Of a DNA stretch of 64,000 nucleotides, positions 22,365-34,600 are shown piece by piece. Source of the stretch: Halicephalobus mephisto (lineage: Eukaryota > Nematoda > Chromadorea > Rhabditida > Panagrolaimidae); assembly GCA_009193035.1 (NCBI GenBank), contig SWDT01000566.1:105429-169428 (forward strand). The letters run 5' to 3'. The first letter of the stretch is position 1; every line of letters begins with the position of its first letter. The position numbers were made by a program, and so were the translations under genes. The notes under the pieces were generated by a model, which was not told the DNA's origin, made no database searches, and saw only the letters and a program-made list of their open reading frames with translations.

Positions 22365-23141
22365 TTTAAAAAATTAAAAAATAAAAATAAAAAAAACAAA
22401 TTTAAAAAATAAATTTTTAAAAATCGGAAAAAAAAAATCAAAAAAATAAATTTAAAAAATTAAAAATCAAAAAAATAAATTTTTAAAAATCGGAAAAAAA
22501 ATAAAAATCAAAAAAATTAATTTAAAAAAATAAAAATCAAAAAAATAAATTTTAAAAATTAAAAAATTAATTTTTAAAAATCGAAAATCAAAATCAAAAA
22601 AAATAAGACCACCAAAAATCAGAAAACTGCGAAAATAAAAAAGTTTAAAAATTAGTAATTGAAGACAGATGTTGAGGAAAAACATCTGTAATTTTAAAAA
22701 AGTTTAGAAAATTTAAAAAAAAATTTGAAATCTTAAAAAAGTTTAGAAATTTTAAAAAATTTTAAAAATCTTAAAAAAGTTTTTAAAAATTTTAGAGAAT
22801 TTTAGAAATTTAAAATTAAGTTTAAAAATATTTTTTTAAATTTTAGAGAATTTTAGAAATTTTAAATTAAGTTTAAAAATATTTTTTTAAATTTTAGAGA
22901 ATTTTAAAAATTCCAGTCAAATTTTAGAAAACTATTAAATCTTTAAAAATTTGCATAAAATTCTAAAATATAAAAACAGTTACTCAATTTTATATTTTTG
23001 TTGAATTTTTTAAAATTTTTACTTAATTCTGAAAAATTCGAAAAAATTAATTAAATTTCGAAAGTTTTAAGAAATTTTCGTCGGATTCTAAAATTGATAA
23101 AATTGTAATTTTAGAATAATTAAAAAATCCAAAAAAGTCGA
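22365..23141. other. AT-rich low-complexity sequence
   Basis: AAAAATCAAAAAAATAAATTT repeats (22370-22620) and AATTTTAGA(G/A)AATTTTA repeats (22690-22930). No gene seen. Confidence 0.6.
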
Positions 23142-23255
23142 TCAATTTCTGGATGAACAAGGAAAAACGTTTTTTTTCTGAAAGAAGGCAAACAAACGGC
23201 GGACCCATGATCGGCCAGTCTCGCTGAGACGCTTATCAGTCAGCTTTTCGTCCAT
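23142..23255 (-). CDS. Candidate short ORF or first exon in a GC island
   Basis: ATG 23255 to TGA 23142, 37 codons, beginning MDEKLTDKRLSETGRSWVRR. The stretch 23185-23255 is much richer in GC than the surrounding DNA and its codons look used. There is no clear donor, so it may be a 5' exon of the candidate gene at 21299-22358 or chance. No family recognised. Confidence 0.28.
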   Translation of the reverse strand: MDEKLTDKRLSETGRSWVRRLFAFFQKKNVFPCSSRN

Positions 23256-25660
23256 GAAAAAATTTATTCTTATTCCGAAAAATTTATTTTTATTCTAAAA
23301 AATAAGGAAATTTTGAAGATATTTCTGATACCAGTAAACAAGAAAAAATACAAAAAAAAATAAATTTAAATTTTGGTTTCTAAAATTATAAAATTTCGAA
23401 AATTTTTAGAATTTAGAATTTTAAAATTTTTTATTAAATTTTAAGATTTTTAAAATTTCGAAAGTTTTTAGAATTTTAAGTTTTTTTTATTAAATTTTAA
23501 GATTTTTAAAATTTCGAAAATTTTTAGAATTTTAAAATTTTTTATTAAATTTTAAGGTTTTTAAAATTTCGAAAATTTTTAGAATTTTAAAATTTTTTAT
23601 TAAATTTTAAGGTTTTTAAAATTTCGACAATTTTTAGAATTTAGAATTTTAAAATTTTTTATTAAATTTTAAGATTTTTAAAATTTAAAATTTTTAAAAT
23701 TTTTTAGATTTTGGAAATTTTAAAAACTAATTAATTTTTAAAAATTTCATCAAGTTTTAAAGTTTTTAAAATTTTTAGAATCTTGAATTTTAAGTTTTTT
23801 TTAAATCCTAGAAAATTTAAAAACTAATTAAATTTTAAGATTTTAAGAATTTTAAATTTTAGAAATTCTAAAAAATTCCAAAAATTTTAATTTATTTTTA
23901 AAATTTCCAGAATTTTAAATTTTAAAAGTTCTTTTAGATTCTGAAAATTTCCAAAAACTTTAATTAAATTCGAAAAAACTGAAAATTTTCAAAAATTTTA
24001 ATTAAATTCCAAAAATGATTTTAAATTTTCGAATATTCCAAAAATTTTTAAATCTTAAAAAATTCCAAATTTTCCACGCCATTTCTAGTTATCAAAAAAA
24101 AAAAATAAAAATTGATTTTAAAAATTTTCAACTCGAAAATTCGATCATTTTCGAGATTCGATAACAGATATAACAGTAAACTTCCACGTGACGATTCGAG
24201 ATTCAAAAAACATTTCAGAATTCAAATAAAAATTTATCCAGTAATTTTCGAAGACAATATTTTCCGAAATTTGTTTATTTAAGAATATTAGTTCCGTTTA
24301 TTTCCAAAATTATGGACACGGTATCGAATAACGTTCAAAAAATTAAAATTTACAAAAAATTCAAAAAAATTTAGAAAAAAAAATAAAAAAATTCAAAAAA
24401 ATTAAAAAATTCAAAAAAATTTTTAAAAAAATTTTAAAAAAAATAAAAAAAATTTTAAAAAATTTTAAAATTTGGAAAAAAAAATTTAATAAAAATTTTT
24501 AAAAAATAAAATTTAGAAAAAAAATTTTAAAAAAGTTAAAAATTCGAAAAATTTTTTAATTTTTAAATTTAAAAAAAAATTTTCTGAATCATTTTTTTTT
24601 TTTGAAAATCTCAAAATAAAGAAATTAAAATTGTTATTCGAAATTTTTGAATAGAAATGAAAAATAATAAAAACGGATTTATAAAAAATAAAGTGTAAAA
24701 ATACAGATCGGGATAGTTTTGAATATGTCATTCGAGCTCCGCCTTGCTTCATGTCGGAAATTGAATCACAACTTTCAGTATTTTGAAATTTGAATTCTTT
24801 CGAAAATTCTAGAAATATTCAAAATTTTAAAATTTTCTGGAAGATTCTAGAAATATTCAAAATTTTAAAATTTTAAAATTTTCTGGAAGATTCTAGAAAT
24901 ATTCAAAATTTTTAAATTTTAAAATTTTCTGGAAGATTCTAGAAGTTTTCAGTATTTTGAAATTTGAATTCTTTCGAAAATTCTAGAAATATTCAAAATT
25001 TTGAAATTTTAAAATTTTCTGGAAGATTCTAGAAGTTTTCAGAATTTTTGACATCTTCGAAAAATTTGTAAACTTTTTCAAAACATTCCAGAATTCTGTA
25101 AAGTTCTAGAAGCTTCTTAAATCAAGTAGAATTTATTAAAAATTCATAGAATCTTTTACGATTCTAGAAGTTTTTAGAATCTTGGATGTAAATTTTACTA
25201 AAATGTTCCAGAATTCTGTAAAGTTCTATAAACTCCCTGAATCCAGTAGAATTTCCTAAAAATTCACAGAATCCTTTGCAAGATTCTAGAAGTTTTCAGA
25301 ATCTGTATTTCGTTTTTGAGAAATGGTCTTCTAAAATGAGATAATACAGAAAATCCTTCAATTTAGGATTTCGTTTTCTCATTTTTAACTACTTTCTCGA
25401 AAAACCAATGAGACAATTGTAATCAGTGTAAAAGACACACCTAGTTGCGAAAAATAATTATTAAAATTAGCCAAATTAAAAAAAACAAACGTCTCCAAAA
25501 CAGTCGTCAAATTTCCGCAGAGAAACAAAAAAATTCCTGTTTCCTCAACTTTCGATATATGAAATTTTATATATTTATTCCAATTTCCTCGTTCTAGAAG
25601 AGCGTTCCGCAAAAACAGAATACAGATTCTGAATCAGGATTTCAAGATCTTCAAAATGAT
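23256..25660. other. AT-rich repeat region, no gene seen
   Basis: Repeats of AAATTTTTTATTAAATTTTA about 60 bases apart (23380-23720), A-rich runs (24340-24560), and TCTGGAAGATTCTAGAA repeats (24780-25060, later diverged to 25290). Short ORFs have no coding features. Confidence 0.6.
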
Positions 25661-25661
25661 A

Positions 25662-26340
25662 TACAGTAGAACTTGGATATAAAATATCCCCTTGAGACCG
25701 GCCAAAACGTATGTTATAAAAAAGGACATATTATAGTGGGGATAAATTCGAAGGCAGATTAATCAAATATATTCATTCAGACCGTATGCTATAACCTGAG
25801 ATATGTTATAACAGAAGTATCTTATATCCAAGTTCTGTATTACAATTTCAAAATAAACTTGTTCCATTTCCACTTTTTATAATAGTATTACAGTAAATCA
25901 GGCAAGGACCCAATCCTGACTCTAGTCAGGAAAATATGGGTAGAGAAAGAAGATAACAATATTACAGTAGAACTTAAATATAAGATACCCCCCTTGGGAC
26001 CGGCCAAAACGTATGTTATAAAAAAGGATATATCATAGTGGGGGTAAATTTAAAGGCAGATTAATTAAATATATTCATTGAGGCCGTATGCTATAACGTG
26101 AGATATGCTATAACAGAAGTACCTTATATCCAAGTTATACTGTACTTCAAGTTTAAAAATTTCGAAATACAGTAGAATTTAAATATAAGATACCCCCTGG
26201 GCCCGGCCAAAGTGTATCTTATAAGAAAGGATATATCATAGCGGGGATAAATTTAAAGACAGACTAACCAAACTCACACCGTATGCTATAATCCTAGATA
26301 TATCATAGCGGGGTTATCTTATATCCAAGTTCTACTTTAT
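25662..26340 (+). mobile_element. Three copies of a small inverted-end element
   Basis: Copies at 25662-25842, 25963-26145 and 26168-26339. Each begins TACAGTAGAA(C/T)TT(G/A)(G/A)ATATAA and ends with the inverse (TTATATCCAAGTT...). Inside are ACCGGCC(A)AAA, GTAT(G/C)TTATAA and TATGCTATAA. Size (about 175-180 bases), inverted ends of about 20 bases and lack of ORFs suggest a MITE. Confidence 0.65.
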
Positions 26341-26759
26341 AACTCTTTTTAAAAAGTTATCTTCGTTAAAGTTCATTTTTTGCGAAACAAACAGTCGTTT
26401 TCTCTCCGAATTTTTCGAAAACTTCTAGGATAAAGCAGAAGATTCTGAAAATCCTAAAAATTTCTTAAAAATTTATATATTGCGAAATTTTAGAAAAATA
26501 GAACCAAAATGAAAAAAATTAAAATCCTAAAAATTCCCTTTGGACAATTTTAGAAATAATACAATTTTTAAATAAATTTAAATTTCATTAAAAAACTAAA
26601 ATCGATAATTTCGATAAAAATAAAACTTGTATTTTTTGAAATAAATAGACTGACCATCGATTTTTCAGGAACAGTCATCTTCAGAAAACTGTCCTAATCA
26701 AAAATTGGGCTTATCAAAGAACATAAAAAAATCAATTCCAATTTTTCTGATATAAAAAA

Positions 26760-27160
26760 ACCAGCTTTAATTTTTTAAATAAAAGCAAATTTTAAATTTT
26801 TTTAATAAAAATGAATTTTTAATTTTTTTAAAAAAAATTTTAAAATTTTTTTAATAAATATGAATTTTTAGTTTTTTTTAACAGAAATTTTTTATTTTTT
26901 TTAATAAAAATGAATTTTTAATTTTTTTTTAACAGAAATTTTTAATTTTTTTAAATAAATTAATCTTTAATTTTCGAATAAAAGTAAATTTTTAATTTTT
27001 TGATAAAATTAATTTTTTTATTTTTTAAACAAATTAATCTTTAATTTTCGAATAAAAATTAATTTTTAATTTCTGAATAAAAATAAATTTGAATTTTTTT
27101 AAACAAATTAATCTTTAATTTTCGAATAAAAATTAATTTTTAATTTTTTGGAAAATGTTT
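26760..27160 (+). repeat. TTTTTAATTTTTTTAA low-complexity repeats
   Basis: Diverged units of about 35-50 bases such as AATCTTTAATTTTCGAATAA. Similar AATAATTTCTTTTAAAA repeats follow the candidate ORF at 27490-27750. Confidence 0.6.
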
Positions 27161-27239
27161 TTCGAAATAATCGCCGGAAATGGATTTTTAAATTCTCATT
27201 AATTTTATATTTTAGAATAGAAAATATTCATTGACATTT

Positions 27240-27437
27240 ATGCCGAAACTGACTAATCTCATTATTCTGGAAATAATGGCAAAAACGGCCAGCAATCGAA
27301 AAAAGTCAGAACGAGTAGAAAGATCATGCCGTCGCACCTTCGGAGAGGATTGTCTCGCGCTGTCTCATTTGCATATCGAAGACCAATCTGGTCCAAAAAA
27401 GGGATTCCAGTCACTAAAGAAAAACTTGATTTTCTGA
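27240..27437 (+). CDS. Candidate small ORF of 65 codons
   Basis: ATG 27240 to TGA 27437. The protein begins MPKLTNLIILEIMAKTASNR and continues basic (KKSERVERSCRRTF), with three Cys in the second half. The island is GC-richer than its surroundings and codons such as TTC, GAC, ATC, TGC and ACC are used, as in the confirmed genes. An acceptor-like TATTTTAG ends at 27214. It could be a single-exon gene, a terminal exon, or a shadow of an antisense exon. No family recognised. Confidence 0.33.
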   Translation: MPKLTNLIILEIMAKTASNRKKSERVERSCRRTFGEDCLALSHLHIEDQSGPKKGFQSLKKNLIF

Positions 27438-28254
27438 TTTTCACGGTCATTCAAGATGGATAGTGATTTATTCTGTTAGATAGTAGTCACTATCCCAAAG
27501 CATTTTTAAAAATATTTTTTTTTAAATAATTTCTTTTAAAAATAATTTTTTTTAAATGATTTTTTAAAATAATTTTTTTAAAATAATTTCTTTTAAAAAT
27601 AATTTTTTTTAAAATATTTTTTTTAAATAATTTCTTTTTAAAATAATTTCTTTTTAAAATAATTTCTATTGAAATAATTTTTTTTTAAAATAATTCTTTT
27701 TAAAAATAATTTTTTTAAAATAATTTCTTCTTAAAATAATTTTTTTTATAAATTTATTTAATAATTAAATTATTTTAAATTATAACTAAAAAATGAAAAA
27801 TTTTTTAAATTTCGAACATGAATTAAGAAAGTAAATGCCCTCAGGAAATCGATTATTTTACAAATTATTTTTTATAATTTTAGGTCAATTTTCTTAATTT
27901 TATAAAATATAATTAAAAATTTCAAAAATTAATGTGAATCAAAAGGGATCAAATGCCCTCAGGGAATCGACTGTTGTGTAATCTTCCGGTTTTTAAAAAA
28001 ATTAATTTTTCAAATTTCAGATTTGTTCGAAATCGATAGTGATTTATTCTAGACAGAAACTGAAATAGTAACTGTCAGAAAATTAATTTTTTTCGATCAC
28101 ATTTTTTTTCCAAAAAAAACAGAAAAAAATTCTTATTCAAAAATCTCTAAAAAAATAAAATTCTAAAACTATGTTATTTTTGATTATTAGGTTAAAAAAG
28201 TACTTAAAAATTAGAATTTGCGTTTCGGGATTTTTGTGAATAAATTTTAAAAGT

Positions 28255-28860
28255 TATATTTGAGAAATCAAATTTTTAGGATTCCGTGGGTTCTGGTATT
28301 ACTTTTTAAAATATATATTAAAGTCAGAATCAATGGCCTAAAATCTGCTATGGAGGATCTACTTAGTTCTAGAAACAGATTTGGAGATACAGTAAATCCG
28401 TTATATGGAATGGAAAAGATCCTCTTTTAGAAGTCTTCAAGAACACTAACTTTAAGATTAAATTAGCTAAAATTACTCCATGGAAATCTAAAAACCAGAA
28501 CCTTGCTTCTCAATCATTTAGGATCCACAGAAATTCAAAAAAATTCATATATGGAAATCAAATTTTTAGGATTCTGTGGGTTCTGGTATTACTTTTTAAA
28601 ACATATATTAAAGTCAGAATCAATGGCCTAAAATCTGCTATGGAGGATCTACTTAGTTCTAGAAACAGATTTGGAGATACAGTAAATCCGTTATATGGAA
28701 TGAAAAAGATCCTCTTTTAGAAGTCTTCAAGAACACTAACTTTAAGATTAAATTAGCTAAAATTACTCCATGAAAATCTAAAAACCAGAACCTTCTCAAT
28801 CATCTGGAATCATCTACAGAAATTCAAAAAATTCATATATGGAAATCCAACTTTTAAAAT
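28255..28860 (+). repeat. Dispersed repeat of about 290 bases, two copies in tandem
   Basis: Units start at TTTTTAGGATTCCGTGGGTT (about 28268) and again near 28560. They are nearly identical to each other and to the EGFR intron copy at 16085-16570, including CTCTTTTAGAAGTCTTCAAG. Confidence 0.88.
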
Positions 28861-29429
28861 TTTATTTTTTAGAAACGTTTCATCTAAAACATCTATAACT
28901 TAATTTCAGATCCAGTATTTCGATCTTTCTCATCGAAAATCTATTATTAGATTTCGAACCAAATCTGGAAACACAAAAATTAATTATATATTATTTAAAA
29001 AATCTGGAAAATAATATTCGATCTTATAAAAGAATTAAATTTTTAAATAATTTAAAATTAAAATTTCGAAAAAAAAGTTTAAATTAAAAAAAATTAAAAT
29101 TTTAAAAAAGTTTAAATTTAAAAATAATTAAAACTAAAAAAAGTTTAAATTTTGAAAAAAAAATTTAAATTTAAAAAAGTTTAAATTCGATTTTTTGGAC
29201 TTGGAAGTTTTAATTTTCATTGGGAGATCGTAAACGAAAAATTGCAGTCTTGGCCACCCTCATTTCGCGCCAGTTATCCTTTCAGAAATTCCAAGGACAA
29301 ATTTTGAATAAAAACCTTTAAAAAATTTGTCGGTATTTTTCTTTATTAAAAAATATAAAATTGAGTTTAATGATTCAGAAATTTCATCGGAAAAAAAATT
29401 TTTGAATTACATGATTAGTAATCGATCTC

Positions 29430-30120
29430 GTGGTTGAATAATGAATCAGTTGTTTTCTTGGCGAGACCGATATTTAGAATTTATTTTAAAAAATAAAAAA
29501 AAAATAAAATAAAAAGTGCAGGTCCCGAAGCGAAAAGTTTTTAAAAAATACATGAGCAAAGTTATACTTAGTTCATGAATGAAGTACTTTTCGTCTCAGG
29601 ACCGATATTTAGGATTTATTTTAAAAAATAAAATAAATAGAAAAGTACAGATCCCGAAGCGAAAAGTTTTTTAAAAATACCTGACTAAAGTTATACTTAG
29701 TTCATGAATTAAATACTTTTTCGTGTCGGGACCGATATTTGAAATTTTCCTTCAGAAAATGAAGGTCAAAGGAAGTGCCGAATAAAAAGACATTGATCCT
29801 ATCGCAAATGATACAGTTCAGTAAAAAATCATGATCAAAAACTAAATTAAATAATATTCGTCTCGGGACCATTATTTTGAAACTTTCGTTTTGAGAATAA
29901 AAATTTTAAAAAAATTGGTCCTATCACGAACGATCCTTAAAAATCATGATCAAAAACTAAATTAAATAATATTCGCCTCAGGACTATCATTTTGAAATTT
30001 TTGTTTTGAGAATAAAAATTTTAAAAAAATTGGTCCTATCACGAACGATCCTTAAAAATCATAATCAAAAAATAAACAATATTCGTTTCGGGACCACTCA
30101 AAAAATCAAAAAATGCCGGT
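29430..30120 (+). repeat. Tandem repeat with TTCGTCTCGGGACC / GGTCCCGAAGCGAAA inverted modules
   Basis: About six diverged units. Early ones (period about 120) carry TACTTTTCGTCTCAGGACCG and CAGGTCCCGAAGCGAAAAGT; later ones (period about 100) carry GGTCCTATCACGAACGATCC. The paired motifs are inverse to each other, so each unit can form a stem. Confidence 0.75.
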
Positions 30121-30230
30121 CTCATCGCGAATGATTTTTAATTTATTTTTAACTGTAAATTTGGTTGTTGATCCTAAAAAATCTGGATTTAGTTGTTTTT
30201 TGAAAAATTCTCATGACCTGAATTTTCAGA

Positions 30231-30406
30231 GTTCTTTGTTTCGAAAAAGTCCAAAACGAACTGAGCATCAAAGAAGGCGCCAAAGATGATTTTTTGAAAA
30301 TGCCAGAGTTTTCAGAATGGAGAAAAAAAAGATTGTGATCAACATTCAAGACGACTTCCGGGGAGTCTACTTCATCAAAGGACAAATCCCGTCAAGGACA
30401 CTTTCA
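30231..30406 (+). pseudogene. Candidate coding exon with apparent one-base frameshift
   Basis: After the acceptor GAATTTTCAG (ending 30230) one frame reads CFEKVQNELSIKEGAK and DDFLKMPEFSEW, then hits TGA just after the A run at 30323-30330. From that run a second frame reads on as KKIVINIQDDFRGVYFIKGQ, with strongly coding-like codons. One extra A would join them. This is either an assembly error in the eight-A run or a broken exon. Product not recognised. No clear donor follows. Confidence 0.35.
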
Positions 30407-30700
30407 CTTTTTATTTTTTTTATTTAAATTTAAAAATTTTTTATTTTTCTTTAATTTTTTATTTTTTTAATTTAAATTTAAAAATTTTTTATTTTTTAAT
30501 ATAAATTTAAAATTTTTTTATTTTTTAATATAAATTTAAAAATTTTTTATTTTTTAATTTAAATTTAAAAATTTTTTATTTTTCTTTAATTTTTTATTTT
30601 TTTAATTTAAATTTAAAAGTTTTTTATTTTTTAATTTAAATTTAAAAATTTTTTATTTTTTTAATTTAAATTTAAAAATTTTTTATTTTTTAAAATTTCT
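30407..30700 (+). repeat. TTTTTTATTTTTTAATTTAAAT repeat
   Basis: Units of about 35 bases, roughly eight copies, low complexity. Confidence 0.75.
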
Positions 30701-30934
30701 AAATTTTGAAATATTTTAAAATTTGAAAGAAATTTTCAAAATCTTACTGGAAGTTTTAAAGCACTCCAGAATCCAATGAACGTTTCTAGATTCTCGTATA
30801 AAACAGAATTTCTCAGGACCTTCTGAAACTTCAGATTTTCTGGAAAAATTTTAGAATATTCTAGAATGTTACAAAATTCCAAAATCATATGTAAATTTCA
30901 GGAAGAAGTATTTTGAAATTTTAGGTTTTTATTG

Positions 30935-31575
30935 AGACAGCAACTGGACTAGAAAGAAAGGTCCTGAAGCGATAACCTGGACATCAGGGACTGCGGGATA
31001 CTGTAGGGAATGAGCGAGACTCTCTGTTGTCTTGTGTGAGGGACATAAAAAAGTTATAATTGTGTCTTGTTCTATTAAAAATTATTGTACTTCTGTTTTC
31101 TATCTTAACAGCTGGTTTTTAATCAATGTAACCCCTTTTTATTAGATTACTGTTGAAACAGAAACTGGACTAGAAAGAAAGGTCCTGAAGCGATAGCCTG
31201 GACATCAGAAACCGCGGGATACTGTAGGGGATGAATGACTCTCAATTGTCTTATGTGAAAGAAAATATATAAATTTTATCCTTATTGTTCTATTAAAAAT
31301 CATCACTTCTGTTTTCTATTTTAACAGTTAGTTTTTAATCGATATAATTCAATCTAGTATTAGATTACTGTTGAAACAGAAACTGGACTAAAAAAAGAAA
31401 ACCTAAAACGATAGCCTGAGCATCAGGGACCGTGGAATACTGTAGGGGATGAATGACTCTTAGTTGTGTAGTATAGAAGATATATGATCATTCTCTATGT
31501 TTTATTGTTAAAGTGAAGGTTATTAATGCACTTCTGTTTTCTGTCCTAACAGTTCTAGAAATTCGTGTTGAGATA
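30935..31575 (+). repeat. Tandem repeat of about 215 bases, three copies
   Basis: Copies start GAAAC(A)GAAACTGGACTA near 30945, 31156 and 31373. Each carries GG(A)ATACTGTAGGG, GTTGTCTT(G/A)TGTGA and TTCTGTTTTCTAT(C/T)TTAACAG. The last copy runs close to the 3' end of the transporter gene. A diverged copy lies at 4430-4620. Confidence 0.85.
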
Positions 31576-31654
31576 ATTTTATAAAATAGTTTATTTTCTA
31601 TGATATACGATGATTACACAAAAGGTACCCGCATTTCCGGGAAAATGAAAAGGA

Positions 31655-34600
31655 TCAAAATAGTCTTAATTCATTCAAACTGTCTTCATTTCTCAGTGAT
31701 CCGTATTTGGCGGACCCGGTTTTCCTTTTTTGCAGCGGAGTGGATTCGGGGAGTCTTGTCCATCTGATTCCGGCCGAAGTCGAATCTTGTTTGACCCCGC
31801 TGAAGACGTTGATCAGAAGTTCCCATCTGATTTCGTCGTGTGTTTTGTCTTTCGTTTCTGGCAAGAAAAGTAACAACATTATAGCTACCGTAATTGCAGG
31901 AAGAATAGCAACAATAATCATACTGTAGATTCCTAGGATTTTCGTCAACGGTAAGTAGATGAAGGTACTCAATCCGGAAGCGATCAAGAGAGCTCCGGTG
32001 GATATGGATTGACAAAGATGGGTTATCTTCGGAGAAACGAGTTCTGAAGTCAGGAACCAAGCCGGAGCCCCTGCCCCGAACCCTATGGCTGATTTCGTAA
32101 GAGCAAATCCGACTATTTCCAGAGGCAGGAAGTGAACAAGGTTCCCCACTACAGCAAGGGAGTTGAACAATGCGGTTCCCAGAAGGCCAACGATGATTAA
32201 TTTCTTCCTTCCAAAGTGGTCTATCTGCAGCAATTAACGAATTAATAAAGAATAATTATTAAAATTTTCTATGAAAATCAAATTAAACATCTTTCGTGAT
32301 GAGACCAAAGAATTTTAATCAGTTATTTTTTAATAAAAATTTAAAGTTTTGGTCCCGACACGAATGATAAATATTTAATCTTGTTTGATTACTTTTTATA
32401 AACATCTTTCGTGGTGGGACCAAAAAATTTTAATTAGTTATTTTTTAATAAAAATTTAAAGTTTTGATCCCAACAAGAATGATAAATAATCAACTAATCA
32501 ATCTTGTTTGATTACTTTTTATAAACATCTTTCGTGGTAGGACCAAAGAATTTTAATCAGTTATTTTTTAATAAAAATTAAAAGTTCTGGTCCCGACACG
32601 AATGACACTTTGTTAAAGCTTTGGTCATGAGTTCGGTTACTACTTTTAAGCATCCTTCGTGATAGGACCATTATTTTTACTTAATTCTCCAATAGAAACT
32701 TTAAAGTAGTAGTCTCACCACGAAAGGTATTTGATTCATTTTTCAATCAAGAACTTAATTGTCAACTTTTTCCAAGACCGTACTTCAAGCAAGAAACTTA
32801 CCAGAAAAGCCCCGAAAATAGAAGTCACGAACAGCAGGATTCCGTAGCCTACAGTAATCATTTGAGAATTTTTTTCTCCACTTGTCTGAAAATTGATTAA
32901 TTTTTATAGTTTTTAATTAATTAAAAATTTACATAAAGAATTTCACTGGAATAAGAGTCGATGATGTCGTCGGCGGTGAAGGCATAGGAAATCGCGGCTA
33001 GGGATCCCACCAGAAGGCCTTTAATGTTTTCTGGAGACTTTAGTTCTTGACTCTGAGTCTGGTCTGAAGCTATCTGCCATCTGGAGAAGGCTTCTGCTTT
33101 GACATCTTCGACGGAGAAATCGAGGGTACTGTAGTAGAACTTGAGAGAATCAACGAGGTCGTCTTCTGTGGAGCCCGTGGAGAAGGTGTCGATGACCCTG
33201 AAGGGGGTCGGGGGCAGGTTCCAGAGAAAAATCACGAAAAGTACGGTAGGAACGACAGCGATGAATTGAAGAAACTCGAATCTAAGAACATGGACCGGGA
33301 TCAGGTCCTCCGAACCGATTACGAGACCCAACAAAGTCGCCAAAGCTTGGAAGACTTGCTGAAATCGGGTTTTCAAAAGTTTGCAAATTTTCTACTTACT
33401 TGAAGACTACTCAAAAATGGCCGGAATTCAGTAGGACTGGATTCAATCGTGAACAATGGCAACAAACACAGAGAACAACCGGCGTGGATCCCGACGAGAA
33501 ATCTACCGATTACCAAATCTCCGATGAAAGCCATTTCTCCTGAAACGAAATAATTTGAAAATTCTGAAATTCTAAAATCTTCAAAAATTTTAGAATATTT
33601 TCGAAATTTTAGAAATCTTTGTAAAATTTTAATTTTTAATTTAAAAAAAAAAATTACCAAATTGAGCGAAGAATCTTCCAAGAAGCTGGACTCCGCAGCC
33701 GATCAAGGCCGGGATCGTCGAAATCAGAAGACCCGATTTGACGCCCACTTTTTTGACCAGGAAAGGAACAAGAATAAATCCAATAAATGTCCCTGGATAG
33801 AAACTAGAAATCGTAGTACTCCATTGAGTTTCCCAATTTTTCAAGGAATCGGAATCTGCAGAATTCAATTCAGCTTTGTTCGCGATACTGTAGAAAATCG
33901 GAGAAGCTGTGTTTATGTAAGTTATCTAAATAAATAATTTTTAATGGAATAATTATACTTTACATAGGTTTTCTGAAATTAGATCTAACTGAATGGAATC
34001 AGCACATAAGAGACCCTGATTACTGTTTTCACATTGTTTGATTTTAACTGAGTTCAATCGATAGTAGGATTATAATGTGTCGCAGAAAACGAGAAGACTC
34101 CTAGCACGAAAACCCTGGAGATGCAGAAACTCAATTTGCACGCCAAAGGAGAGGCAGAATCAGAGGAATTCAGAAGCGAAGGAACGAAGGAATTCAGAAT
34201 CAGAGGAATTCAGAAGCGAAGGAATTCAGAATCAGAAAAACAGAGAAGCGACACCTGAGACCCGGACGAAGTTGCGAAGAGTTGTTGTTAATTAATTTGT
34301 ATTATTGACTACTGGAATAAAGCGACCAGTTAACAATTGCCAATTAAGGGAAGAGGCCAGAATACCTTACACAATGGAACAAAAGATTGATCGTAACTGA
34401 GTATAATCAACGTGTTAAAATCACATTTGTTTCCAGCTAAAAAGGCATTACTACGTTAATTACATTCAGTTACGATGAACCTTCTGTTGGAGTGCAATCC
34501 TACTATCGATCGAACTTAGTCAGAATCAAAAAATATGAAAACTGTAATCAGGACCTCTTATGTGTTCATTCCACTCAGTTAGACCTAGTTTCAGAAAAAC

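Noticed and set aside
34077..34295. Plus-strand ORF rich in RNSESEE
   Set aside because: Translation of the purine-rich minisatellite inside the inverted-end transposon.
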